Source: Candidatus Woesearchaeota archaeon (GTDB taxonomy: Archaea; Nanobdellota; Nanobdellia; Woesearchaeales; GW2011-AR4). From it: 64,000 nucleotides of DNA. The stretch covers positions 124,001 to 188,000 of the forward strand of contig JACPJQ010000002.1 in NCBI GenBank assembly GCA_016187465.1, in the 5' to 3' direction. Position 1 is the first letter of the stretch. The number at the start of each line of letters is the position of its first letter. Both the position numbers and the translations under genes were made by a program. The notes under the pieces were generated by a model. That model did no database searches and was not told where the DNA came from. It worked only from the letters and a program-made list of their open reading frames with translations. This document shows, in pieces, positions 1 through 6,632 of this stretch.

Positions 1-91
1 AAACTTTTATATCTAAATCTTCTTTTTCTGATAATTCATCAATCCTAATCAAACCTTTTCCTGTTGCAATTAAACTTTCTCCAGTAACGCA
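1..91 (-). other. N-terminal end of an intein inserted after the GyrA catalytic tyrosine
   Basis: After ...AAAMRY the frame continues [20 protein letters not shown]. This is the classic intein block A: Cys1 nucleophile, then a G-x-S/T-L-I pattern. The insertion point, directly after the catalytic Tyr, is the same site used by the well-known mycobacterial GyrA inteins. Only about 30 residues are visible, so it cannot be said whether a homing endonuclease domain or the C-terminal His-Asn/Thr block is present. Confidence 0.9.
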
Positions 92-472
92 GTATCTCAT
101 GGCCGCAGCAGGATCCCCATCGATCGATCCCCAATTGCCTTGACCATCTATCAAAGGGTATCTTAGTGAAAAATCTTGGGCTAAGCGAGTCATAGTGTCA
201 TAGACTGCTGCATCGCCATGGGGGTGATATGCCGAAAGTACACGCCCCACAACAAAGGCAGACTTCCTAAATGGTTTATCATGCATTAAACTAGATTCCC
301 ACATAGCATATAGCACACGCCTGTGCACGGGCTTAAGACCGTCCCTTACATCTGGCAGTGCCCTCCCAACAATAACACTCATAGAATAATCCAAGTAGCT
401 CTGTTTCATCTCCTCTTGAATAATTCTAGGTATTATTCTTGTGCCTAATTTTTGCCCTGTTTCTTCTGTCAT
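1..472 (-). CDS. gyrA: DNA gyrase subunit A, 5' part, split by an intein (runs off the window)
   Basis: Catalytic breakage-reunion subunit of type IIA topoisomerase, which introduces negative supercoils together with GyrB. Reading leftward from the ATG at 472-470, the protein has family motifs: [19 protein letters not shown], then [11 protein letters not shown], then [12 protein letters not shown], then a segment ending AAAMRY. The tyrosine at about residue 127 corresponds to the catalytic Tyr. The next residue is not the usual Thr of TEARM but Cys, which opens an intein (separate entry). The 3' part lies outside the window. Gyrase in archaea is generally considered bacterial in origin. TATA-like sequences near 515-535 could drive it. 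Identity is certain; whether gyrB is nearby cannot be seen. Confidence 0.95.
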   Translation of the reverse strand, partial: MTEETGQKLGTRIIPRIIQEEMKQSYLDYSMSVIVGRALPDVRDGLKPVHRRVLYAMWESSLMHDKPFRKSAFVVGRVLSAYHPHGDAAVYDTMTRLAQDFSLRYPLIDGQGNWGSIDGDPAAAMRYCVTGESLIATGKGLIRIDELSEKEDLDIKV

Positions 473-587
473 TTTTTAGAGAATTGGATTAACACTTTAT
501 CGTCTATAAATCGGTATGTTTTTCGCTTTATAAGAGTTATGTTTTTGGATTGTTTTCTATATTGAAATTTTCTATATGGAAAAGAAA

Positions 588-728
588 CTAAATCTTTTTA
601 ATTATTGCCATATTAACCATTATATGAAAGCCGCAGTAAACACATCTCTTTTTCTTTCCAGAAAGAAAACTATCCTTGCTTTGGTATTTCATCCTGTTCT
701 TGCATTTCGGGCATTGTAAAAGGAGCAT
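588..728 (-). CDS. Small zinc-ribbon protein (46 aa)
   Basis: An uninterrupted 46-codon frame starts MLLLQCPKCKNRM and contains a second knuckle, CVYCGF, about 25 residues later. The two CxxC pairs form a single rubredoxin-like zinc ribbon. The charged stretch between the knuckles (SGKKKRC) is typical of archaeal mini zinc ribbons that bind nucleic acid or protein. A TATA-like run lies immediately upstream (729-741), closer than the usual 25 nt, so the start codon is uncertain. It lies between gyrA and scpB on the same strand. No specific function can be assigned. Confidence 0.6.
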   Translation of the reverse strand: MLLLQCPKCKNRMKYQSKDSFLSGKKKRCVYCGFHIMVNMAIIKKI

Positions 729-803
729 TTTATATATAGTTTATTTTTGTTTAATTAATTTTATTATTGAATTTTCTTATTATGGTTGCAAATAATTCTT
801 GCT

Positions 804-1805
804 TTATTCTTTCCTATTTTCTGGATGCAGCATTTCCTCAACCATTTGCTCTGCTTTAGCATCCATCTCTGGAGTTAACTTTATCCCTTTGATATTCTTT
901 TGGCTTTTACGCTGTTTATGGTGTTTTTCCTGCGTGTTTTGTTGCTCTGCGGCGACAGGAACTTGCGTAGCGCCAGCCTTTTCCTGAATACTTGGCTGTG
1001 TAATTTCTTGGTGCTGCTCTTCTTGGCTTGTTATCGGCTCTGTGGCAACAACCTCAAGATCTCCTAGTTTTTCCTTTTCAGCAATTGGGTTTTTGGCATT
1101 TGGAGATGCCACTGAAATATTTCCTTCGGGATTTGTCTGGTAAGTTTCCAGCGGGATTTCAAACTCTTCCCCTTCTTTGTCCAACGCGTCAATTTCTTTT
1201 TTAATTCTATCATCTTCTTTTTTTAAGTCTTCTGCCCTTTTGCGCTGCTCATCTTTTATTCTAATGACTTCCTCCTCTTTTTCCTTTATCGCCTTGGCTA
1301 TACTGCCAAAATCCTTGAATTGGTCCTTGAGCTTTTCCTCAGTTAAATCAAAATATTTGAAAAATTTGTCAGTTAATTTTATGAGGTTTGTTCTGCTGTG
1401 CTTTTGCCTTGTTATATAGCCTGACTGCTCCAGCTCAACAAGATGCTCATAAGCCTTGTTTGTCCTCAGTTTTATCAGGTCAGACTGCAGAATCGGGTAT
1501 TTGAATGCTATAACGGCAAGTGTCTCAAGTATGCTTTTTGTCAGCTCTGTTTCTGTCACTATCTTCCTCACCATAGGAATAAAATGGTCTCTGACTGTAA
1601 ATTTCCAAAAATCCCCATCTTCAACAAGCATTAAGCTGGATTGTTTCTCGTCGTATTCCTTTCTCAGCTCCTGCAAAGCCGCAATCGAGCCTTCCCTGCT
1701 TGAGCGGCAGAGCTTGCTTATCTCATCCAGGCTTATTCTGTGCCCTGTTGAAAAAAGGACTGCCTCTACCTTGCTTTTCACGCTTGCTTTTTTGAGCTCT
1801 GTCAT
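804..1805 (-). CDS. scpB: Segregation and condensation protein B with a long charged tail
   Basis: Residues 1-170 match ScpB: two winged-helix domains including ETLAVIAFKYPILQSDL and a RTNKAYEHLVELEQSGYI segment. ScpB pairs with the kleisin ScpA and SMC in chromosome organisation. Typical ScpB is about 180-200 aa. This one is 333 aa because of a roughly 160-residue C-terminal extension: a Glu/Lys-rich coiled coil (about 175-215), then a low-complexity Gln/Glu/Thr-rich linker and a basic segment. The start overlaps the stop of the upstream gene by 4 nt (ATGA), so the two are translationally coupled. No ScpA-like gene is adjacent, which is unusual. Confidence 0.9.
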   Translation of the reverse strand: MTELKKASVKSKVEAVLFSTGHRISLDEISKLCRSSREGSIAALQELRKEYDEKQSSLMLVEDGDFWKFTVRDHFIPMVRKIVTETELTKSILETLAVIAFKYPILQSDLIKLRTNKAYEHLVELEQSGYITRQKHSRTNLIKLTDKFFKYFDLTEEKLKDQFKDFGSIAKAIKEKEEEVIRIKDEQRKRAEDLKKEDDRIKKEIDALDKEGEEFEIPLETYQTNPEGNISVASPNAKNPIAEKEKLGDLEVVATEPITSQEEQHQEITQPSIQEKAGATQVPVAAEQQNTQEKHHKQRKSQKNIKGIKLTPEMDAKAEQMVEEMLHPENRKE

Positions 1806-2389
1806 CCTGCCAAAAAATAGGTCTCGCCTTCTTTTTCAATCTTGTTTTCCTTCAGCAGCTTTTCAACAAAAATTTCCAGTTCTTTTTTGTGAACTCCTGT
1901 TATTTTAGAAAGCTGCTCCAGATCAAGTTTGCTTATCCTTAAAGCAATGATTATTGCGTTGTTGATTATTGCATTCATATTCTGCTTTATAAAATCGTTC
2001 TCCGCTTTAAGCTGCTTCACAACCATGTCGACATTGTGCAGTCTGGCCTGGAGGTCATTAAGAAAACGTGAAAGCTCAGGATTGGTCATTGTCAAATGCT
2101 CCGGCTTCACGATTTCCATTGAGGAAGGCATGTACTCAAAACAGAAACCAATCAGCTTTCTTGTGCCCTTTATTACCAAATCAAGTTCAACAAATTTTGC
2201 CCAGAGTTTGCCCTGCTCTTTTGACTCTGAGTGATACTCATCCAGAACTACCAGTTCAGAATCTTTTTTGATATGTTCTATATATTCTTTTATTGATCTT
2301 TCTACATACTCTTTTGGCTTGCCAAGAATTTCAATTATGGTCTTGCACCTAATATGGGCATGCTCGCCTTGCTTCTCGGCTTCTGTCAT
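1802..2389 (-). CDS. Conserved archaeal protein with C-terminal winged helix, coupled to scpB
   Basis: About 195 residues. The first half is an alpha/beta region beginning MTEAEKQGEHAHIRCKTI. A helical middle (LQARLHNVDMVVKQLKAEN) precedes a C-terminal winged-helix-like segment (LEQLSKITGVHKKELEIFVEKLLKENKI). I chose the ATG at 2389 rather than an upstream in-frame start at 2434, because a TATA box at 2412-2419 sits about 26 nt before it, as in leaderless archaeal genes. Its stop overlaps the scpB start by 4 nt, so a role in the SMC-ScpAB system is plausible. It does not look like a kleisin and I do not recognise the family. Confidence 0.75.
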   Translation of the reverse strand: MTEAEKQGEHAHIRCKTIIEILGKPKEYVERSIKEYIEHIKKDSELVVLDEYHSESKEQGKLWAKFVELDLVIKGTRKLIGFCFEYMPSSMEIVKPEHLTMTNPELSRFLNDLQARLHNVDMVVKQLKAENDFIKQNMNAIINNAIIIALRISKLDLEQLSKITGVHKKELEIFVEKLLKENKIEKEGETYFLAG

Positions 2390-2411
2390 ACCATTCCAAA
2401 AACCAAGTATG

Positions 2412-2419
2412 TTTATAAA
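2412..2419 (-). promoter_or_regulatory. TATA box for the scpB operon
   Basis: TTTATAAA on the minus strand, centred about 26 nt before the ATG at 2389. This spacing fits a leaderless archaeal transcript and decides the start of the downstream gene. Confidence 0.65.
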
Positions 2420-2451
2420 GGTTTTCAACAGCATTAAATCAGCGAAACTTA

Positions 2452-2457
2452 TTTATA
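2452..2457 (+). promoter_or_regulatory. TATA box for the PhoU-like gene
   Basis: TTTATA centred about 26 nt before the ATG at 2480. With the box at 2412-2419 it makes a compact divergent promoter region. Confidence 0.6.
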
Positions 2458-2479
2458 GAGAACTTAGGGAGATTGGATA

Positions 2480-3121
2480 ATGAAAAAGATTATGCACTGG
2501 ATTATACCCAAGGAAAAGGAGTTTTTTGAAATGCTTGAACAGCAGTCAGAGAATGCTGTTGAGGCTGCAAAGGAATTAAGGGATTTTATTGGAAATTACC
2601 ACAATTTTGAAAGAAAGGAAAGAAAGTTTAAAGCCAGTGCAATAAAAAATATTGAGGCTAAGGGCGATGAAATGACCCGCGGCATGGCATTGATGCTGAA
2701 CAAATCTTTTAGAGCTTCAATCGGCAGAGAGGACTTGCAAAAGATGATTGACGCTCTTGATGATATTCTGGACGGTCTAAATTCGATTGCCTCAAAATTG
2801 GTGGTTTTGAACATAGAAAGGATAGAAGATAACATGGTAAAGCTAGTTGATATCATAAGCGATGCTGTAGCTGAATTAAGCAAAAGCATAGCTGATTTAA
2901 GAAAGCTGAAAAATGCTGAGGAAGTCCATTCAAGAATAAAAAGCCTTGAGAGAAGGGCTGATGAAATCTATAATGAGGCCTTGTCCGAGTTGTTTCATTT
3001 CTATAAAAATTCTGTTGATATTATGAAGTACAGGGAAATTTACGAACTTTTGGAAAAAACAGCAGACAAATGCCTAGATGCTGCTGATATAATTCAAAAT
3101 ATAGCTGTGAAGCGAGGCTGA
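2480..3121 (+). CDS. PhoU-like DUF47 protein
   Basis: 213 residues, almost entirely alpha-helical, starting with a WIIPKEKEFFEMLEQQSENA segment typical of the DUF47/PhoU-like family. The family is usually linked to Pit-type phosphate transporters as a regulator, with helical bundles that bind metal through acidic E/D-x3-D motifs. Candidates here are KGDEMTRG and RRADEIYNEA. No phosphate permease gene is adjacent, so the partner must be elsewhere or absent. A TATA box 26 nt upstream supports a leaderless start. Family assignment is good; the phosphate role is inferred. Confidence 0.85.
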   Translation: MKKIMHWIIPKEKEFFEMLEQQSENAVEAAKELRDFIGNYHNFERKERKFKASAIKNIEAKGDEMTRGMALMLNKSFRASIGREDLQKMIDALDDILDGLNSIASKLVVLNIERIEDNMVKLVDIISDAVAELSKSIADLRKLKNAEEVHSRIKSLERRADEIYNEALSELFHFYKNSVDIMKYREIYELLEKTADKCLDAADIIQNIAVKRG

Positions 3122-3131
3122 TCCTTCATTT

Positions 3132-3893
3132 TTACCTTCTTAGTATCAGGACTATGTTTAATAGAACCGACAAAGTCAAGAGGAATATCATTATCAGGCT
3201 TTTTGCCTTTTCACTGCTGGATTCATAAGCAACCATGTGTTTTTGAATTTCGGAAACTTTAATTTGTGATTTTTGGTTACCCCTATTATTGCTTGCGGTC
3301 AGCTGAATGACATTGTCAACCTGCTGGCTTTTTTGAGTAGATGTTTTGGTTTTTTGGGCTGTTTTTGTTTCAATCTGATCATTAGTTTGGCTAATATCTT
3401 TTACTGCTGCTGTTTTAATATTATTTTGTGGGATATCGCCATCTTTTGTGTCTTGACTTGCATCTTCCTTTTTTTCTTCCTTGGGTTTTGTTTCCTCTGC
3501 ATCGCCGCTTATCGTTATTTTTTTAGTGTCTATGTTGTTGTCTTTGCTTGTGTCATCGCACTCGACGCTTATTTCAGCGATTATTTCATATTCCCCAGGC
3601 TTTAAATTCGGGGTGTACTTGCTTGATGTTTTTTGCTTTGAGATTGAATCAGAAGTCCACGGCTTGTAGGTTTTTACTGCGCTTCCGCTGGAATCCTCTA
3701 TCTTGGCTGTGCCGGTCATATTTGTCGATTTGCCTTCTACTTTGGTTGCCATCATCCTCCATGTGAAATCCTCTTTTTGGAATTCCTCTCCATCAGCAAG
3801 TATTTCGACAGCATAATCGCACTCTGGCTGCTGGGCAAAAGAAAAGTAAGAAAGTAATGCTACAAAAAGTGCAAGTATGGGCAGAAGCTTCAT
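3132..3893 (-). CDS. Secreted, membrane-anchored surface protein
   Basis: 253 residues with clear topology. An N-terminal signal peptide (about 1-20, MKLLPILALFVALLSYFSFA) is followed by an Ig-like beta domain (about 22-125), with a paired-cysteine pattern ECDY...ECDD and a PGEYEIIAEISVEC strand typical of such folds. A Thr/Lys/Gln-rich low-complexity stalk follows (130-225), then a C-terminal membrane helix (about 230-250) ending in RR. This is the layout of a cell-surface protein anchored at the C terminus. It converges on the PhoU-like gene with a 10 nt gap. No specific function is recognised. Confidence 0.8.
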   Translation of the reverse strand: MKLLPILALFVALLSYFSFAQQPECDYAVEILADGEEFQKEDFTWRMMATKVEGKSTNMTGTAKIEDSSGSAVKTYKPWTSDSISKQKTSSKYTPNLKPGEYEIIAEISVECDDTSKDNNIDTKKITISGDAEETKPKEEKKEDASQDTKDGDIPQNNIKTAAVKDISQTNDQIETKTAQKTKTSTQKSQQVDNVIQLTASNNRGNQKSQIKVSEIQKHMVAYESSSEKAKSLIMIFLLTLSVLLNIVLILRR

Positions 3894-4020
3894 CTACCTT
3901 GTTTTTGCGCTCGGATTATTTATTTTTTGTGCAATTCCGGCTAATTATAAATTACTATTTAGCAATGCTAACAAAAGTTTTTAATAAAATAACTTTGTAT
4001 ATGCAAATGGGTGCCTATTT

Positions 4021-4671
4021 GTGGGTTTTTTAAGGTTCTTAAAGAGGGAAAAGAGAGAGAAAGAATTTCACGAGCTAGATTTGCCTCCTGCGCCCCCTTC
4101 ATTGGAGGGTTTTGAAGACGATACGCCAAAGCTGCCTGATTTTCCGGATATTGATGAAAAACCAGACGGCAAAGACATTGGACCTCAATTTAACTTTCCT
4201 GAAGAAGGCGACAATTTGTCGGAATTTCCAAGCTTAGCAGAGCTAGAGGAAACGCTTAGTCCTATCCCGCCTGTGAGAGCCCCTCCTGCACCTAAGCTGC
4301 CGCCCCTTTCTGAACCGTTGCCGGAGCCTGAGCAGGCAATGATAGAGGAAAATCCTGAAATGCAGGACGCAATGCCGATAAAAGACAATACGTTCTTCAG
4401 GGAAGAGGAAAATATTTTGGGCGCAAAGCAGAAGCCGTGGCAGGCAATGAAAAGCGGAAGGACGATTTATCTGAGGGTTGATAAATTTAGGTCCGTGCTT
4501 GGCAATATAAACATGATAAGAAATGATTTGAAGAAATCTGAAGATGCTTTGATGAAATTGGAGAACATGAAAAATGCCGAATACAAGTCATTTGACAAGA
4601 TGAAGTCTTCGCTTGAGGACTTGCAGAAAAAAATAACTTTTGTTGACAAAACTTTGTTTAAGGGTGATTGA
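4021..4671 (+). CDS. Coiled-coil protein with acidic Pro-rich region, paralogue 1 of 3
   Basis: 216 residues starting from GTG, with a TATA-like TATATG about 22 nt upstream. A basic N-terminal segment (FLRFLKREKREKEF) is followed by a long acidic, proline-rich unstructured region (25-145). The C-terminal module (about 148-216) starts IYLRVDKFRSVLGNINMIRN and ends VDKTLFKGD. The same module recurs in the next gene (VFVKVDEYREILDVLDMIKS ... IDRVMFEPG) and in weaker form in the third, so the operon is a set of paralogues. The function is unknown; heteromeric coiled-coil assembly is an inference. Confidence 0.8.
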   Translation: MGFLRFLKREKREKEFHELDLPPAPPSLEGFEDDTPKLPDFPDIDEKPDGKDIGPQFNFPEEGDNLSEFPSLAELEETLSPIPPVRAPPAPKLPPLSEPLPEPEQAMIEENPEMQDAMPIKDNTFFREEENILGAKQKPWQAMKSGRTIYLRVDKFRSVLGNINMIRNDLKKSEDALMKLENMKNAEYKSFDKMKSSLEDLQKKITFVDKTLFKGD

Positions 4672-4672
4672 A

Positions 4673-4915
4673 ATGAGAGAGCAAAGAACCGGAGCGCCTG
4701 TTTTCGTGAAAGTGGACGAGTACAGAGAAATACTGGACGTCTTGGACATGATAAAGAGCAGGGTAAAAGAGATAAGAGGCACTCTTGAAACTATAAAAAC
4801 TTTAAGGCACGAAGAGGATGCAGAGCTTATCATGTGGAACAATGCCATAAATGACATCGAGAAGAAGATAGACGGCATCGACAGGGTAATGTTTGAGCCC
4901 GGCCGTACTGGATAA
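4673..4915 (+). CDS. Small coiled-coil protein, paralogue 2 of 3
   Basis: 80 residues, essentially only the shared module: a short strand (PVFVKVDEYREIL) and two amphipathic helices. The ATG at 4673 is preferred because a GGTGA ribosome-binding sequence overlaps the stop of the previous gene just upstream. Next comes a gap of only 2 nt, so the three genes are surely co-transcribed. The function is not recognised. Confidence 0.8.
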   Translation: MREQRTGAPVFVKVDEYREILDVLDMIKSRVKEIRGTLETIKTLRHEEDAELIMWNNAINDIEKKIDGIDRVMFEPGRTG

Positions 4916-4917
4916 AG

Positions 4918-5319
4918 ATGAAAGAGCAGCACAACGAATTATTTTTTGTGGAAATAAAAGAACCCAGTGAAGTAAGGAAGGGCATTCTCGAAATTCTGAA
5001 AGGGATACTTGAAGTGCTGCAGAAATTCGAGAAATTCAAGCAATTGAGGCAGAAAAAGCTTGAAAACATAAACAAGCTCAGGGGTTTGCTCAGGGACACA
5101 AACAAGACTATGGGCACTCTCAAAAACAGGCTGCCCCAGACAAACTTCAAAGTGCCTTTTGTTAAGGAAGTCCTGCCCCACCCGAAAAAGGAGCAAAAGA
5201 AGAAGCAAAGCGCAAAGCCCGTCCAGGAAAAAGCCCCGCCAAAGAGGGAAATGACAGATCTTGAAAGGCTCGAGTCCGAGCTTAAATCAATAGAAGGCAA
5301 ATTGAAGGATTTGACTTGA
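4918..5319 (+). CDS. Coiled-coil protein, paralogue 3 of 3
   Basis: 133 residues. The first part repeats the operon's module in divergent form (LFFVEIKEPSEVRKGILEIL, then a helix-turn-helix ending in TNFKVPFV). The second half is a Lys/Pro-rich linker followed by a short C-terminal helix (LERLESELKSIEGKLKDL) that may oligomerise. It is the last gene of the three-gene unit; the structured repeat begins 29 nt downstream. The function is unknown. Confidence 0.8.
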   Translation: MKEQHNELFFVEIKEPSEVRKGILEILKGILEVLQKFEKFKQLRQKKLENINKLRGLLRDTNKTMGTLKNRLPQTNFKVPFVKEVLPHPKKEQKKKQSAKPVQEKAPPKREMTDLERLESELKSIEGKLKDLT

Positions 5320-5348
5320 AAGTTTGATTATTTGATTTCTAATTTTTT

Positions 5349-5415
5349 AATCCGTGCCTTCGGCACAAAAATTAGTGCTCGGTTTTGCTTTCCTGCCATA
5401 TCGCAAAACCTCACC
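5349..5415 (-). repeat. Structured repeat, copy A (two hairpins)
   Basis: Read on the minus strand: stem GGTTTTGC (5410-5403) with GCAAAACC (5388-5381) and a loop containing ATGGC, then GAGCAC, then hairpin GTGCC-GAA-GGCAC (5366-5354), then GGATTAAAA. The same order and spacing, with compensatory base changes, recur at 39540-39609. A shorter related copy lies in the other orientation at 5471-5515. It could be a transcript end for the coiled-coil operon, a mobile palindromic element or a small RNA. Confidence 0.6.
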
Positions 5416-5470
5416 AATTTATAATAATGAAAAAATAGGCGAGGAAAAAATCATTGGGCGACAAATTTTT

Positions 5471-5515
5471 GCCGAGCGCAAGAATTGCCGAAGGCGTATT
5501 GAATTTTTTAGTCAA
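5471..5515 (+). repeat. Structured repeat, partial copy C
   Basis: Plus-strand GCCGAGCGCAAG, then TTGCC-GAA-GGCG, then TATTGAA. This follows the second half of copies A and B (CCGAGCAC..., stem-GAA-stem, GGATTGAA). It lies 45 nt upstream of tRNA-Leu and is inverted relative to copy A. The 5' half is not recognisable. Confidence 0.4.
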
Positions 5516-5560
5516 ATTTTTCAGCAATCTTTTTAAATGAAATTCTTATACTAAACACAA

Positions 5561-5686
5561 TGCGGGGATGCCGGAGCGGCCAAACGGGGTAGACTCAAGC
5601 GGAGTGCCACAATTGGTTCTGTGATGCAAATTCCTAAGTCATCTACTGGCTTAGTGCCTACGGGGGTTCGAATCCTTCTCCCCGCA
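5561..5686 (+). tRNA. tRNA-Leu(CAA) with a 41-nt intron
   Basis: Acceptor GCGGGGA/TCCCCGC, T-arm with loop TTCGAAT, a long class II variable arm (5647-5661) and anticodon stem GTAGA/TCTAC. The anticodon loop reads CTCAAG and is interrupted after G37. Anticodon CAA is at 5596-5598 and the intron spans about 5600-5640, the canonical archaeal 37/38 position. CCA is not encoded. It needs the splicing endonuclease encoded at 25941-26543. Confidence 0.93.
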
Positions 5687-5745
5687 TTTTTTATTTTCTG
5701 TTTTTATCAGCATACTTAATATAATAGTTCTTTACTTTGTTATGT

Positions 5746-6558
5746 GTGGACAGACTAACAAACAAAGTTAAAGAGCATTTTGATTTTGTTACCCCATATT
5801 ACCATAAATTATGGGGCGAGCACATACATCACGGGTACTACATCACTGGAAAAGAGACAAAGAAAGAGGCGACAGAAAGATTATTGCAGATTATTTCAGA
5901 AAGGGCAGGTATACCAAAAAAAGCAAAGGTTTTGGATGCCGGCAGCGGACTTGGGGGCACTGCAAAATTTTTGGCAAAAAATAAAAAATGCACTACCATT
6001 GGGATAACCATAAGCCCATTGCAGATTAATGCCGCTTACGAACTTAATAAAAACACAATACCAAAACCGGTTTTCATGCTTCAGGATGCAAACCGCCTTT
6101 CTTTTAATGAAAAATTCGACGCAATCATTGCCATAGAAGTGCTTTCCCACCTGACAAATAGAAAATATTTTTTCAAAAAAGCAGCTGACATATTGGAAAA
6201 AAATGGCACTATCTCCATAGGCGCCTGGCTGAAAGATGCAGATCTCCCAAGAAGGAAGTACAGCAAATTCATTAAGCCCATTGAAAAAGGCATGGTAGTA
6301 AACCTTCCAAACATAAATGAATATATCGGACATTTCAATAAAAATAATTTAAGGCTTATCTATTATGAAGATGCAAGCAAGCATGTTGAGCATACATGGG
6401 ATATTACGCTTGATATTTTAAAAAATCCGGAATTGTGGAGAATTGCGAGAAAAAATGGCCATGCGGTTATTGAATTTCTTAAAGCATTTAAAGCTATGAA
6501 AAAAGGTTATGCCAGCGGAGCCTTCCGCTACGGCATAATCATTGCCCAAAAGAGATGA
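5746..6558 (+). CDS. SAM-dependent methyltransferase (tocopherol/sterol C-methyltransferase-like)
   Basis: About 270 residues. The N terminus has the signature of the tocopherol/sterol methyltransferase group (YYHKLWGEHIHHGYY). A Rossmann class I fold follows: VLDAGSGLGGTAKFLA (motif I), GITISPLQI (motif II) and FDAIIAIEVLSHL (motif IV). The substrate is probably a small molecule or lipid; a quinone is unlikely to be provable from sequence. I place the start at GTG 5746 because a TATA-like TTAATATAAT is centred about 26 nt upstream; a TTG at 5737 is the alternative. It follows tRNA-Leu by about 60 nt and is monocistronic. Confidence 0.85.
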   Translation: MDRLTNKVKEHFDFVTPYYHKLWGEHIHHGYYITGKETKKEATERLLQIISERAGIPKKAKVLDAGSGLGGTAKFLAKNKKCTTIGITISPLQINAAYELNKNTIPKPVFMLQDANRLSFNEKFDAIIAIEVLSHLTNRKYFFKKAADILEKNGTISIGAWLKDADLPRRKYSKFIKPIEKGMVVNLPNINEYIGHFNKNNLRLIYYEDASKHVEHTWDITLDILKNPELWRIARKNGHAVIEFLKAFKAMKKGYASGAFRYGIIIAQKR

Positions 6559-6602
6559 ATTATAATAATTTTTAACTGTGGCCCAAATAAAATAGACATA
6601 CC

Positions 6603-6610
6603 TTTATAAA
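6603..6610 (+). promoter_or_regulatory. TATA box for RNase J
   Basis: TTTATAAA centred about 27 nt before the ATG at 6633, with no ribosome-binding site between: a leaderless arrangement. Confidence 0.65.
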
Positions 6611-6632
6611 CATTTATTCAAAAAACGCACTT

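Noticed and set aside
804-2389. The gene next to scpB as ScpA
   Set aside because: It lacks the kleisin N-terminal pattern and is wHTH-like at its end only; sequence alone does not support ScpA.
5737-6558. TTG start at 5737 for the methyltransferase
   Set aside because: The TATA-like box fits a leaderless start at GTG 5746 better; kept only as an alternative.
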